Shown piece by piece: positions 11,924 through 23,592 of a DNA stretch of 64,000 bases (positions within the stretch are counted from its first letter, which is position 1; every line of letters starts with the position of its first letter). The DNA comes from Hybos culiciformis (taxonomy: Eukaryota > Arthropoda > Insecta > Diptera > Hybotidae), in NCBI GenBank assembly GCA_964007475.1, contig OZ023273.1:116421812-116485811 (forward strand), given 5' to 3'. Under the pieces are notes generated by a model. The model had not been told where the DNA came from. It did no database searches and saw only the letters and a program-made list of their open reading frames with translations. The position numbers and the translations under genes are program-made.

Positions 11924-14900
11924 TCAAAAATCCGTTTCTAAATTTGCATTTCTAGCTTCATATGATTTCGATGGCGTAAGTAATTTAATATTCAATTCTT
12001 CATATTCATTTGCATTATTCAAAGCTTTTGTGTTGTCGTCGGTTTCCTCATCATTTTTATACATTCTAAAATCTAATTCATCACTTTTATTACTTAGTTT
12101 TCGTCGTGGTAAGACTTGTGCGTAAGTTACAACTTGTTTAGGATCCGCTGCAGATGAGAGAGATAGATCTGGAGAACTTGGTGCTGCGTCTGTTGTGGAA
12201 GTGGTTTCATGAAGTCTTTCCAATAGACCTTTGTTGTTTAATCTGCTGTATATTAAATTTTCATTCCGTGCTAATTGTTGATAATCTGAATTTATACTGC
12301 TAGCTGGTGCATAGGATTGTTCATCATCTTCTCTATTATTTACTCGTGAATATTGTTCATGATATCCATTACGTTGATGCATTACTTCTAATGGGAATTG
12401 TATATTAAAATCATCTTCATTGATATCATAACAATTGAGTTCAGCGGCATAATATGCAACCAATATATCCATTATTATTCCAATCGCAATCAAAATTATT
12501 GTTATGGTATTCAATAAATCGCCATGCAAGGGTGATTCATTAAGATAACAAATTGAATGATCCTTTGACCAATATTGGCAAGTCGAATCTGCAACAAAAA
12601 GTTAACTTCAAAATTTCAGAAAAACCTGTAAGTTCAAGATGAAGGTTTCAAATTTGTGACGGGTTTTCTTGGTGTAGTTACTTATTAAAAACTAAATGAA
12701 AACAAAATTTGAAATTGCTCTTGTTTTATTAAAAAGTTGTTAAAGGTGAATTAAATCAATAAGGCCCAATAACTTGATATAGATTTGTTTTGATATCGAT
12801 AAAGAAAACAAATTAACATTTTTGGATTTATTCAAGAAGTTACAAATTTGGATTATGCCATCTATTATTTTCTTATACAATATGTATACTCACATGAAAT
12901 AGAATCATAAACAAGTTTTCCAGGTATATATGCGATTATTCCAATTAAAGTTAATTCTAAACCTAAAACATAAGGTTTATCTTGGGGTAAGACACTTCGA
13001 AGAGAAATAATGATTTTCATTAATCTACTGATTCCAAGTAAACTGGCACATATAATCGTAAATGATTGAAATATATTCCATTTGGTTTGACAATTTTCAC
13101 TGTTACACGCACCTGACGTGGCCATACCATTACTTAATTCAATATTGAAATCAGCTCCGCACGAACAATTTTGATATATCTGTAATTATTAGATAAATAT
13201 TCATCTATCAATAATAAAAATTTAATAGCGTAAATACAAACCGCCACATTATTAACAATTAATTCATTTGAACAACCAGCATGACATGGAGAATAATACG
13301 TTTGTTTGCCATTAGCTGGACAAACAGGTGAAAAAAATACATCGGGCTTACAGTTGCATTGCCTAGAGCAATAAGGCGTAAAAAATTTGCCTTGATTGAA
13401 ACCAGCTAGTTTTACTGAAGAACAATGAACAAAAATGTGTGATATGTAAATCAAGCAGACAGTTATTCCGATCGCAATATTCCAAATTGCTAGCGTTCTA
13501 AAAATTAAAAATTCATTAGTTTGAATTTATATGGTGTTGTCTTTAACTTTTTTTAGTTAATAAAGTTTGCTTTTGGTGTATGTTTAAAACTAATAATTTT
13601 TGCGTGTTTTTTTCCTTTCTGTATTTTGTCAAGACTTAATTATCCTCATAACGTTTTAAAATTAATGTCTAATAATTTAATGGATAAATTTTCTTTTAAA
13701 TTAAACCAAAAACATCAATTTTCCAAACTTCGTTATTAGTTTTTAAGAACATATTCTACAAACTTACTATGAATTATTATTGTATATGCAAACATAAATT
13801 TTTTTTTCTCCGAAAATCAAAACTTACCTTCCTTTTGGCAAAAATCTACCAATCAATAATCCACATACTAAAATGGAAAGTCCTACTATTGGAGGTTGAA
13901 TGATATAAGAAATAAATCTTGAGGTCCATTCATCCATTATTCCGTTTGACTCATCAGTTGGAAAATAAAATCTTGATTGTAAATAAAGTTGTTCTTGTAA
14001 AAAAAAATTAATAGAAGCTGACTCTATTAAAATTAAACCAATTACATTAAACATGAAAATTTTATTGGTCAATATGCGTTTCATTGTTGGAATAAATGCA
14101 AAGTCTTCAATAAAATTATTTGTATCTGTTCCCAATACATTGATTTGCGAGTTTCTTATTTGTTTAGCAACTGATCTGACAACAGTTCGCGGTAATCTTT
14201 TTGGAAATAAAGAAATAATAATGCCTGCTGCTAAGATGAGAGGGAACAAAATAAGCCATCCTATCCACCAATTAAATCTAGTTACACTAGCAATAATTGA
14301 TATTATTGCACCAAATTGAGCACCCCAAATTAAGCAACCCAAAGATATGCCAGCGTAAACTGGAAAATCTATTGATTTTGAATTATCATCTATGTAATTA
14401 AATCCAATTACATATAGTACAATATTAGTTAATCCTATTACGAGTTGTAAAATGAATAACATTCCCAAAGTTGTCAAACTATGAGTTTTTGGTGCTTCAG
14501 AGTCATCATTTATTTCGAATTCATTATTAGAGCACAAATCAATTAATGCAGATTGATTGAGATCTTCTTTTGGCCTGAAAATAAATGTTTAATATAGTTA
14601 TAATAAAACTGTATTTGTAAAATTTTAACTTGATTTTAGATTTAAGATCGCTTCCCAATGTATCAGAAAATAATACATACCTATTTGATTATACGGTATG
14701 AGGTCTATTTGATACAAGATTTTCAATGCTCCCATTCTACATTTTAGTTCTTAATTTTTAATCATATAACGATAGTAAATGCTTTAAGTCCCTATTTTAA
14801 ATTTATAACTTTCAATTATCACTAGTATAAACTTTCTAAGTACGGTACATTACATATCTATGTTTTGTGATAACACAAAAGTAAATCCAAATTTCTTTAA

Positions 14901-16136
14901 ACTAAAACATGCGTTATTTTTATTATTAACTATAATAATTAAAAAATCAATTGAAAAGTTAGAAAGTTAAATGGTCAATTATTCCGTTGATGACCCTTAA
15001 AAATTCTGTTAACTATATTTTTTACAACTAATAAAATTAGTCCAAAAAATGTTCATAGATATAATGCGTTATAAAAAACTCGAAAAAAAGCCTTTCGAGA
15101 AATAATTGACCGGAGAATAAACTCTGTAGGTACAATTTTATGGACATTATGATTGCGTTATTTTGGATGTGTAAAATGGAGTCGGTTCCATAAATAACAC
15201 ATTAGAAAAACTTTAATGAGCCGTTTATAAGAAAAAAAAAAATTAAAATATAAAATAAGAAGAAGACTTAACTTAAATTAAGTTTACTCTGATATATTAT
15301 TTGTTTAAATTAAATACGTATTTTAAATATAAATAAATTACTTACAAGTAAGTTAAAGTTGGAACTATTGCTAAAACAGCAGCCATTGCTTGGAAAATTA
15401 CAAAACCACCTATCCAACTTATTGGATGATATTTCTGGTATAAAACAGTAATCATCAATGCCAAAACACCTTCAAAAATGGAACTACTTACGAGAAGCCA
15501 ATCTACAAATTATCATTAAAATATAAAAATATTGAAAACGCGAATACTCGAACATCAGAAACCCCCTAAGAAATAACTTATAGCTTTACTCTAACACACA
15601 GTATCATAATGACTTAAAATAATCAACGACATGACAAATATGCTGTTGTTTGCGATCTTTTAAATATAATTTTCAAAATCGTTTAAAATTTTAGACTTTG
15701 GGTTAATGTTTCAAAAATATGTTATTGTCCGGATATAAGCACAAATTATTTTGTTTTACATAGAGTAATAGTTTTAAAAGTATGACTAACTTTTCGAAAT
15801 TTTATCGCTAAAAGTTGATAATAAACACAAAATAAAAATATAAGATTTTATATAAAAGAATTATTTTTAATAAATATTTTAGATAACATTCGATTCACCT
15901 GTTAATGTTGTATCAAATCCATGATCGTGAGCAGCTTGTTTAATTGAAATTCGAAAATATGTTTGTATGGTGCCTTGCAAAATTAATGTAATGCCGTAAA
16001 CTGTTAAAAAAATTCTTATTGTGGCTAATTTTTGACACCATTTCCCTGAACACCATTTTATTGCGCTTATTCCGCAATCGACAGAATATTGTTGATTGTA
16101 ATCAGTCTTAGGAGCAACAAAGGGAGTTCTTTGCAT
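11924..16136 (-). CDS. Organic anion transporting polypeptide (OATP/SLCO family)
   Basis: Six exons on the minus strand, phase-consistent from ATG to stop: 16136-15899, 15502-15346, 14574-13828, 13497-13242, 13179-12894 and 12588-11924 (2349 nt, 782 aa). About twelve hydrophobic segments can be counted, the OATP topology. Between segments 9 and 10 lies a cysteine-rich, Kazal-like extracellular loop ([38 protein letters not shown]). OATPs are sodium-independent plasma-membrane carriers for bulky amphipathic anions such as steroid conjugates, hormones and xenobiotics. The family signature near TM6, normally close to DxRWVGAWWxGFL, is reduced to [13 protein letters not shown], so this is a divergent member. 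The C-terminal cytoplasmic tail is long (about 180 residues), polar and low in complexity. The start is the Met before QRTPFVAPK, just upstream of the conserved DCG region. The gene is head-to-head with the sulfotransferase gene. Confidence 0.93.
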
Positions 16137-17130
16137 ATTTTTTTTTATATAAATTAGGACATCAAAGTATCAAGCTTTTGTTATAAAAATGCAGTTTATT
16201 GTATGACTATCAACAGAAGAATGAAATAATTACACCCAAATTTAAAAAATATTAGATAAGATATCCAAAAGATAAGATGAGATAAGGAGTAATACTAACG
16301 TATCAGTTTTGTTAGGAACGTATTCTTATTCTTTAATAATATTAAAATAAATTGATATGAAACATAATCAATCATATTGGAAATCAATTTGTGAAATTTA
16401 ACTATATGTGTAGTTATTTTGCATCATTGTTTAATTATGGAAAGGTCATGTACATCATGTACAATATCCATACACCCCAATCGATCCAAAAAAAAGGATG
16501 GGTCTATTCGTACTCTTAACAAACCTTGAAATTTTAATTTAAATAGGAGAGGGTTCGGCCCAAGGCTTGTTTGCAGACAAAAAACCAGTTTGCAGACAAA
16601 AAAACCAGTTTGCAGAAAAAAAGTTTGCAGACAAAAAACTTTCCAGTTTTTCTTATTTTTTGTGCAATTTTTCGATTTTTTGGTATCTTCAGGCCCTAAC
16701 CTCAGAACGAACCTTTAATTTTATGTGCATATTAAAAGCTAGATCGAATAAAATTCTAATTTCATAAATATTCGACTCGTTAAAAAAATAAAAAGAAAAT
16801 TGTTCTTTATCAGTGCTCTAAAATCATATCTTCTGCAATTAGAAATTTAGAAAGTACAGAAATGGCAACACTAACACTATACTCAAATTCAAATATACTC
16901 AAATAAAAGCAATATCATACACCAACAAATTTGACAAAATTTTTTGCTCATGGTGAATTATTTGACATTATTGTATTATTGAAAGAAAAAAATCATAACA
17001 AAAAAATATTTTGATTAAAAGAAAGATAAATTTTATTTTGAATTTTAATAAAATGATAATAAAATTACACAAAAACTTAAAAAAAAGAAAAAAATAATTA
17101 AATTAACAAAATAAAATAAAAATTTAACGA
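16137..17130. promoter_or_regulatory. Intergenic region between divergent OATP and 2-O-sulfotransferase genes
   Basis: About 1 kb separates the two start codons (16136 minus, 17131 plus), so both promoters and 5' UTRs should lie here unless further upstream exons exist. A short tandem repeat lies at 16569-16640. The open frame at 16567-16767 is an artefact of that repeat. No specific TATA or initiator element could be assigned. Confidence 0.45.
16569..16640. repeat. Short tandem repeat, unit about 19-20 bp
   Basis: The word GTTTGCAGACAAAAAACCA and close variants occur four times in succession between 16569 and 16640, the third being shortened to GTTTGCAGAAAAAAA. It lies in the gap between two divergent genes. 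Confidence 0.75.
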
Positions 17131-19906
17131 ATGAGATTTCGAAATTTTAAAAAAATGTTACAAACTAAACAATTCATTTTAATTTTTTTACTTATTTTAA
17201 TTATAACAATTTTAATTTATTTTTTATTATTTTCTTTGGAAATTGGTAATAATTTGAACAAACTTGATAGCAGTAGTAAGTGTAAAAATATTTAAAAATT
17301 ATAATTTTGAAAAAATTGGAAGAATTTTTAGATTGGGTCGTATTCGTATAAAAACAAAAAACATTTTGGAAAGTTCTTCTAATATAAAATTGGGGCGTTA
17401 ACCTGCAAAATAAGAAATTGACCCATCATCATTTAATTTACATTTTATATATTGGATAGGTAGGTAGGTTTCTTTTCAACCACAATTTTTCCGGAAAAAA
17501 ATTTCATTAGGTAATCTCATCTCAAGATGTCGTCTCATTAGCCAATATCATCATCTTGGCGAACCAACAATATTCAGTTTTTTTTTACCTACCTACGTAT
17601 GTACATAATTTTCCATCAAAAATGAGAAAAGGACTATCTCCGTCCGCTCACTACTAAAATTCTTATAACTAATTAACTGCCTTAATTGATTTCAATTCTT
17701 TGCGCAATCTTGTTCATTTTCACCTCAACTAAAGGATAAAATTCTACGATTTTGGATTTAGTAGTTAAAGGTTTAATCAATCAACCATTGATTGTACATA
17801 ATTTCAGAGTTGTTGGATAGATAAAAGTCGTTACAGGTATTAAAAAAAAGTTGCTCCCAGATTGTTTCCAAGGACTTGGGTCTGGGTATTTGTAGGTATA
17901 TTGTATTAAAAGAACCTAAAAAATATGTTTGTTTGAAAGTTATCTCAAAATTAATTATAAAGCTGTCTGAAATCGAAATGTTGGAAACGTATCCCTGTAC
18001 TATGAGGTATTGTTATTCTTTTTTTTATATTAATCTTGTATTAGGTTTAAATACAAATTTTTCACATAAACTTGCATTACAATTAAAGTAAAATTTTTCA
18101 CTTGTCCTGATACGAAATTTATTAGGTTTGGAATTATCAACTTATAAAGATAGGTGTAGGTACATCAAAGTTCGTTCCTATGTTATCTTCCGTAATTGTT
18201 ATGCAAAAAAAAAAATGTACTTACCTATAATATTTATTTAATTTTTTTTAGCTAAAAATGAAAAACTACAATTGACAATACCTTTAAAAGAAGCAACACG
18301 GGAATTGGATAATTTTGATGAAAATTTAATAGTATTATATAATCGAGTACCAAAGACAGGCTCTACAAGCTTCGTAAATTTGGCATATGATTTGTGTAAA
18401 AGAAATAAATTTCATGTGTTGCATATAAATGTTACAGCAAATATGCATGTATTGTCTTTGCCAAATCAGGTATATAAACTTTGAAGATTATAAATTTGTC
18501 AATTAATATGTTTTTGTTTGGTAACATTAGTATCGCAAACAAATACATTCCAGTTAAATGTAGGTTGGAAGATGATAAAAAATAGAAAAATCATTACATA
18601 ATTCGTAATTTTAATTAAAAGTAAACATCGAAAATCGAATTCTTAAATAAGAAATGATGGTATGACTTTACACATTTTAACATTCAGTGAATTACTTGTT
18701 CAATCATTAATTTGGCCTTGGAAAAGATACATAAAAAATAAAGCCATTTTAATATCAATTTCAATAAAAAGGAACACTTATTCGGAAATAATTTTTTCTG
18801 TTTATCTGACCATAAAAAATGATATTATCCATTAATTTCGTATAAATTATATAATTATCTTCACTTGTATTTTTAGGTTCGTTTTGCGAGAAACATCACA
18901 TCATGGAAAGATATGAAGCCCGCTTTATATCATGGTCACATGGCTTTTTTGGATTTTTCCAAGTAAAAAGAGATTTGATAATTTGAGTGTTACAAAACAA
19001 TGTCAAAGGCTTGATATAATATTTTTCTGAAATATATTTTTTATTTCAGGTTTCAAACTTCTGTTAAACCGATTTATATTAACATTGTTAGAAAACCATT
19101 AGATAGATTAGTTTCATATTATTATTTTTTACGTTATGGTGACAATTATCGTCCTAATTTAGTTAGAAAAAAAGCTGGAAATAAAATTGTGAGTTTTATT
19201 TTTTTAAATTATAATAAAAATAAATTAGTGTATAATTTAAATTTCACGTATCTTAGACTTTCGATGAATGCGTTAGATTAAAACAATCTGATTGTGATCC
19301 GAAAAATATGTGGTTACAAATTCCATTTTTTTGTGGTCATCATTCTCAGTGTTGGGAACCCGGAAGTGAATGGGCTCTTAAAAAGGCCAAACACAATTTA
19401 GTTAATGAATATTTTTTAGTTGGAGTAACAGAAGAAATGGAAGATTTTATTGATCTTTTGGAATTATCATTACCTAGGTAAATTAAATTATAACAATGAT
19501 AAAAATACAAACATAAATTATAAAATTAGGTATTTAAAAGCTTGTAGATTTATTCTAATGGATTCGATTCCATGGGCAGTGGAATGTGGAGGGTTGATAA
19601 AAGATTAATTATCAGTTTTTAAAAAAGTATAAAACGGCTTAAACTATTTTTTTTAATTTCAGAATTTTTAGGGGATTTAAGGAACATTATTTAAGCTCGA
19701 ATAAATCCCATTTAAGGCAAACTACATCAAAAATAGATCCCGAACCAAATACAATTGGTTTAATAAAGGATTCAAAAATTTGGAAAATGGAAAATGAGTT
19801 ATATGAATTTGCTTTAGAGCAGTTTAAATTTAATAGGAAAAAATTAACAGTTCCAGATAAAGCTGTGCCGCAAAAATTCATGTACGAAAAAATTCGACCA
19901 AAATAA
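17131..19906 (+). CDS. Hs2st: Heparan sulfate 2-O-sulfotransferase
   Basis: Six exons: 17131-17275, 18252-18469, 18877-18962, 19050-19188, 19257-19477 and 19663-19906 (1053 nt, 350 aa), close to the vertebrate length of about 356. The product is a Golgi type II membrane protein: residues 12-36 form one hydrophobic anchor. [11 protein letters not shown] at 78-88 is the 5'-phosphosulfate loop for the donor PAPS, with the Lys at position 83. [10 protein letters not shown] follows with His140 and His142; the second aligns with the proposed catalytic base of the family. Further blocks are [24 protein letters not shown] [23 protein letters not shown] and [16 protein letters not shown]. It transfers sulfate to the 2-O position of iduronate in heparan sulfate, affecting growth-factor signalling. 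All key residues are intact. The same fold is used by the chondroitin/dermatan enzyme and by Drosophila Pipe, but the wording matches the heparan enzyme best. Confidence 0.95.
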
Positions 19907-20020
19907 TTTTTAATAGGAAAAATGTTATTTCTAAGACATTAAATAATGTGATAGTTTTTATTGTAAACTGATTTACAGTTTTAATACTTAAATCTAAAAC
20001 AGAATACATATTATAATAAT

Positions 20021-20171
20021 AATAAAAATTTGTGAATGTGGCATATTACAATAAGATTTCCTTTCGTTTATTTTTGACAGTGTAACAAAATTATTATTTA
20101 TTCACAAGTTTGAGACTATTGTAAATATTTTTTTGTTTTTTAAACTTTTTATAATGTTGAAATATAATAAA
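20021..20171 (+). promoter_or_regulatory. Candidate polyadenylation signals of the sulfotransferase gene
   Basis: Two AATAAA hexamers, at 20021-20026 and 20166-20171, lie 115 and 260 bases after the stop codon at 19906. The second is followed by a TTTTAT/TTGT-rich stretch. Which is used cannot be told from sequence. Confidence 0.4.
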
Positions 20172-22909
20172 AGATTTTATTGAACATTTTATACAGACAG
20201 ATGTTTTCTTATAATTTTCTTTGATTTATTGATAATTTATTTTTAAAATTTCATTCAAAGCGGACAGAAACGTCGAAAGTCGAAAGTGAAACGGTTATTT
20301 CAGTAAAATGAAATAAATAATAAACAAAAAAATCATAAACAAACCTTAACCCAATAGAAGTTGAATAAAATTTATTTATAAAAAAACCAACTGATAAAAA
20401 TGCAAATTTAAACCTTTCTGCAGAGATTAAATTAAAAATCAGTTTCTGATTTTTATTACATTTTCAATATTTATTTCTAACATTCTCAGAATTTAATGTG
20501 TATTAGAATATTAGATTGCTTCAATTTGAACTGAAAAATACTTTGATAATTTGTGTTGATAATATTTTTATATTCAATACAGTAATTATTGAAGAAAAAA
20601 GATCATAGTTTAAAAATCTTTTTATATTAGAACTTTGTCCTCACTATGTAATGCATTCAATAAAAGAAATTGACATTCAACATATCTAATAAAAAAATAC
20701 TATCTAGTTTTGAGCTTTTGAATTATATAAATAATAATATTATATTAATATTAAAATTTATAATTCTAACAGCATTAACTAACGTTGCTTCTTAATTTTA
20801 AACTTGATACCTATAACTGCTAAGTATTATTGATCATTGAAAATTCAACAGCATATTATAACAAGTAAATGTTATAACTAAAACTATTAAATCGATTTCA
20901 AAAATCCAACAGAAATATTTTATTCTGGCTTTTTGGTCGAAAGTTGAGTTCGAAAATAAAAAAAATTAAACAATTATAAACGCATTGGGAACAGGAACCT
21001 ATTTTAATGATTTTTTTTACAATTGCTTTAAGAATTATTTCAAAAATGGAATACAAACGAAGTAACTTACTTTGCTCAAAGTTAAAAATAATTAATTGAT
21101 TTAATGTCAAAATCATTTAAAATCTTGAATAATAAGAATTTAAGAATATTTAAGAGAAAAAAGAAGTGGGAAAAATAATTCGATTAAATGAATAATTATT
21201 TTTTTTATTTTATTGTATATACTTAAATGAACAAGTTTTAATTCAAGCTTAGCTTTCAAACGATTAAGTTAAGTATTGCAATTTAGTTGCTATCGAGTTA
21301 GAACGTTAGAAATAAATTACACATTTTGATATAAATTAATATTGCGTAAGACTTTAAATCTAAATTAAAAATAGTTAACAGAAATTAAAATTGATTTGAT
21401 TAGAAAAATAACTTGCAATAAATAAAATAGGTAAGGACAACTATATCAAAAATTATTTACGAACATTCATACATATATTCTTAAAATTTATATAATAAAA
21501 TGTTCTTCATCTTCCACTGTACAATTTTTGTATAATTTACTAACTACATATTCAACTATCACAACTATATATCTTTGATGATTTTTTTAATATTTGCCTA
21601 GCTATTTCCTTCGGTGTGAAAATAAACATATTAATAAGTATAATATTTTTATATTGAGTTTTTTTTTTAATAAAAATGAAATGTCAATTTCAATTCTTGT
21701 GTAATAGGTTAAAAAACATTCATCATTGTAATTATTTTCCGGGAATTACTATTTATTAACTATTAACAAAATAAGATTTATTTTTGAATTATTGTATGAA
21801 ATTTTCCATTATTTTAATAATTATATGTACTTAATTGATTAATTTAGAAATTGAAAGTATTTACGTGTCGTTTTTACACATTTTGCTATAAATTGTTAAG
21901 AATTTATATACATTATATTCATTATTTTCATTACTATACTTTAAAATAAATTTTTATCTAAAAATGTTAATTAGTTGTAATGCTGAACAAAATTTTCTTC
22001 TTTTACCCAAAATTATATGACATAAATTACGTATACGAAAGTGGTGAAAAATTTCTAACAATTAAAAGAAAAAATTTTATATATTTTAACTCCTGTAATA
22101 AAAAATTTCATTAATAAATTTTTTTAATATTTTTGTAAATAACTTTATTTATATATTAATTTATCTTTGATTTTCTATTAACAATCAGTTTATAATAGTT
22201 TTATTCCGCTTTTTTGTTTTCTTTAACGTAAGTACCTACAATACAACATTGTTAAAACTTAACAAAAAAAAAACTGAAATTTTAACATATGATGATGGAA
22301 AGAAAAAGCTTTAAAAAAATAATGCACGAAGTTGGAAAACTTTCAATTTTTTTAGTTTTTTAGTTATTTAAGTGGTTTTCACTGAGAAACATGTTCAATT
22401 TTAAAGAAAAATTAAATTAAACTTCAAAAAAATTAAATACTATTTTTCTCAAATTATTACATAAAGTTTAATTAAAAACTTTGTAATTTTTATGAATTTT
22501 ACTAAATTTTTTCTAAGAAAAATAACAAAAAAAAAGGACGTAAACAAAAAAATGTAAGTTGTAATTAAAGAATTTGGTATGCCATTCAGTTTTTTTTTTC
22601 GTTTTTCATCCAATAAGTAATAATTTATATAATGTTAATATGTTACAATTGCAACTTGCAACCCACATTACTTATTGTATGCCTATGTATATCTACTAAT
22701 CTTTGTTTAATAAGATTCGGGGACTGAATCACAGAATGTAGGTTTCATTTAATAATTTTTCTTGAATTATTTATTGGTTTACGAATTCACTTAAATTTAT
22801 AATGTATTTAAGTATATAATTAAATTTTGTGAATCACGAATATTATAATACTTAGCCTACGTAATGTGCATAATGTACTATGTATGTACATATATTATAT
22901 AATAGCATA

Positions 22910-23184
22910 GAGTAATAATATTTATAAGAGGGTCAGAATTCATATATGTAAATTTCAGATTTTTTTTTTCAAATAACTCAAAAATGATGACAATATTTTT
23001 AATGTATGGAATAAAAATTTCACACTCAAATGTGTTTATTCTTAATACAATAATAAAAATAATAAAATTAAGAATAAACACATTTGAGTTAAAAAATTTT
23101 ACTCAATACATTCAAAATATTGTCATAATTTTTGAAAAAAATTTACTTGCATGAATTCTGTCCCTCTTATAAATATTATTACTC
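22910..23184. mobile_element. Fold-back (hairpin) element
   Basis: The 275-bp segment is an almost complete inverted repeat. It opens with GAGTAATAATATTTATAAGA and closes with its reverse complement (TCTTATAAATATTATTACTC). The arms continue inward through GGGTCAGAATTCAT / ATGAATTCTGTCCC, GACAATATTTTTAATGTAT / ATACATTCAAAATATTGTC and TCAAATGTGTTTATTCTTAAT / ATTAAGAATAAACACATTTGA, leaving a loop of about 20 bases around 23046. No frame inside resembles a transposase. It is a MITE or fold-back type insertion; no certain target duplication was seen. Confidence 0.8.
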
Positions 23185-23548
23185 AATGATAATAGTTATT
23201 ATTATAATTTATACTAACATTAACTTATTATTAACTTTGTCTTAAATCAAAATCAATATGATTAAAACTTCTGTCAATATAACAAATCCTATAAAATTTT
23301 TATTTATTTTTTTTTTAATTATTGATCACTTTTGGTTTGAATACATTAATTTTCTGTTACATCAATATTTTTTAATTGTATGAATTTTTTAATTGATTAA
23401 AATTATAAATTACATAACAATTTATTATTCTATGTAGTAAATTTAACTATGTCTTTCCAAACGGTGAGACCAGTTTTGACGGCCCAAGAAGAAAGTTCCT
23501 TACGATTATACTGGGTCTTCTTAGTTGCTGCAGATGAAATTTCCTTTT

Positions 23549-23592
23549 AAAATCTGCCGTAGTTAAATGCAAAATCTGCCGTAGGTAAATGC
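23549..23592. repeat. 22-bp perfect-period tandem duplication
   Basis: AAAATCTGCCGTAGTTAAATGC at 23549-23570 is followed directly by the same 22 bases with one change (AGT to AGG) at 23571-23592. The surrounding 23450-23600 is less AT-rich than its neighbourhood and may be an old transposon fragment, but no family was recognised. Confidence 0.75.

Noticed and set aside
14053..14319. 88-codon plus-strand frame
   Set aside because: It is antisense to the large third exon of the OATP gene, which has clear membrane-protein coding sequence.
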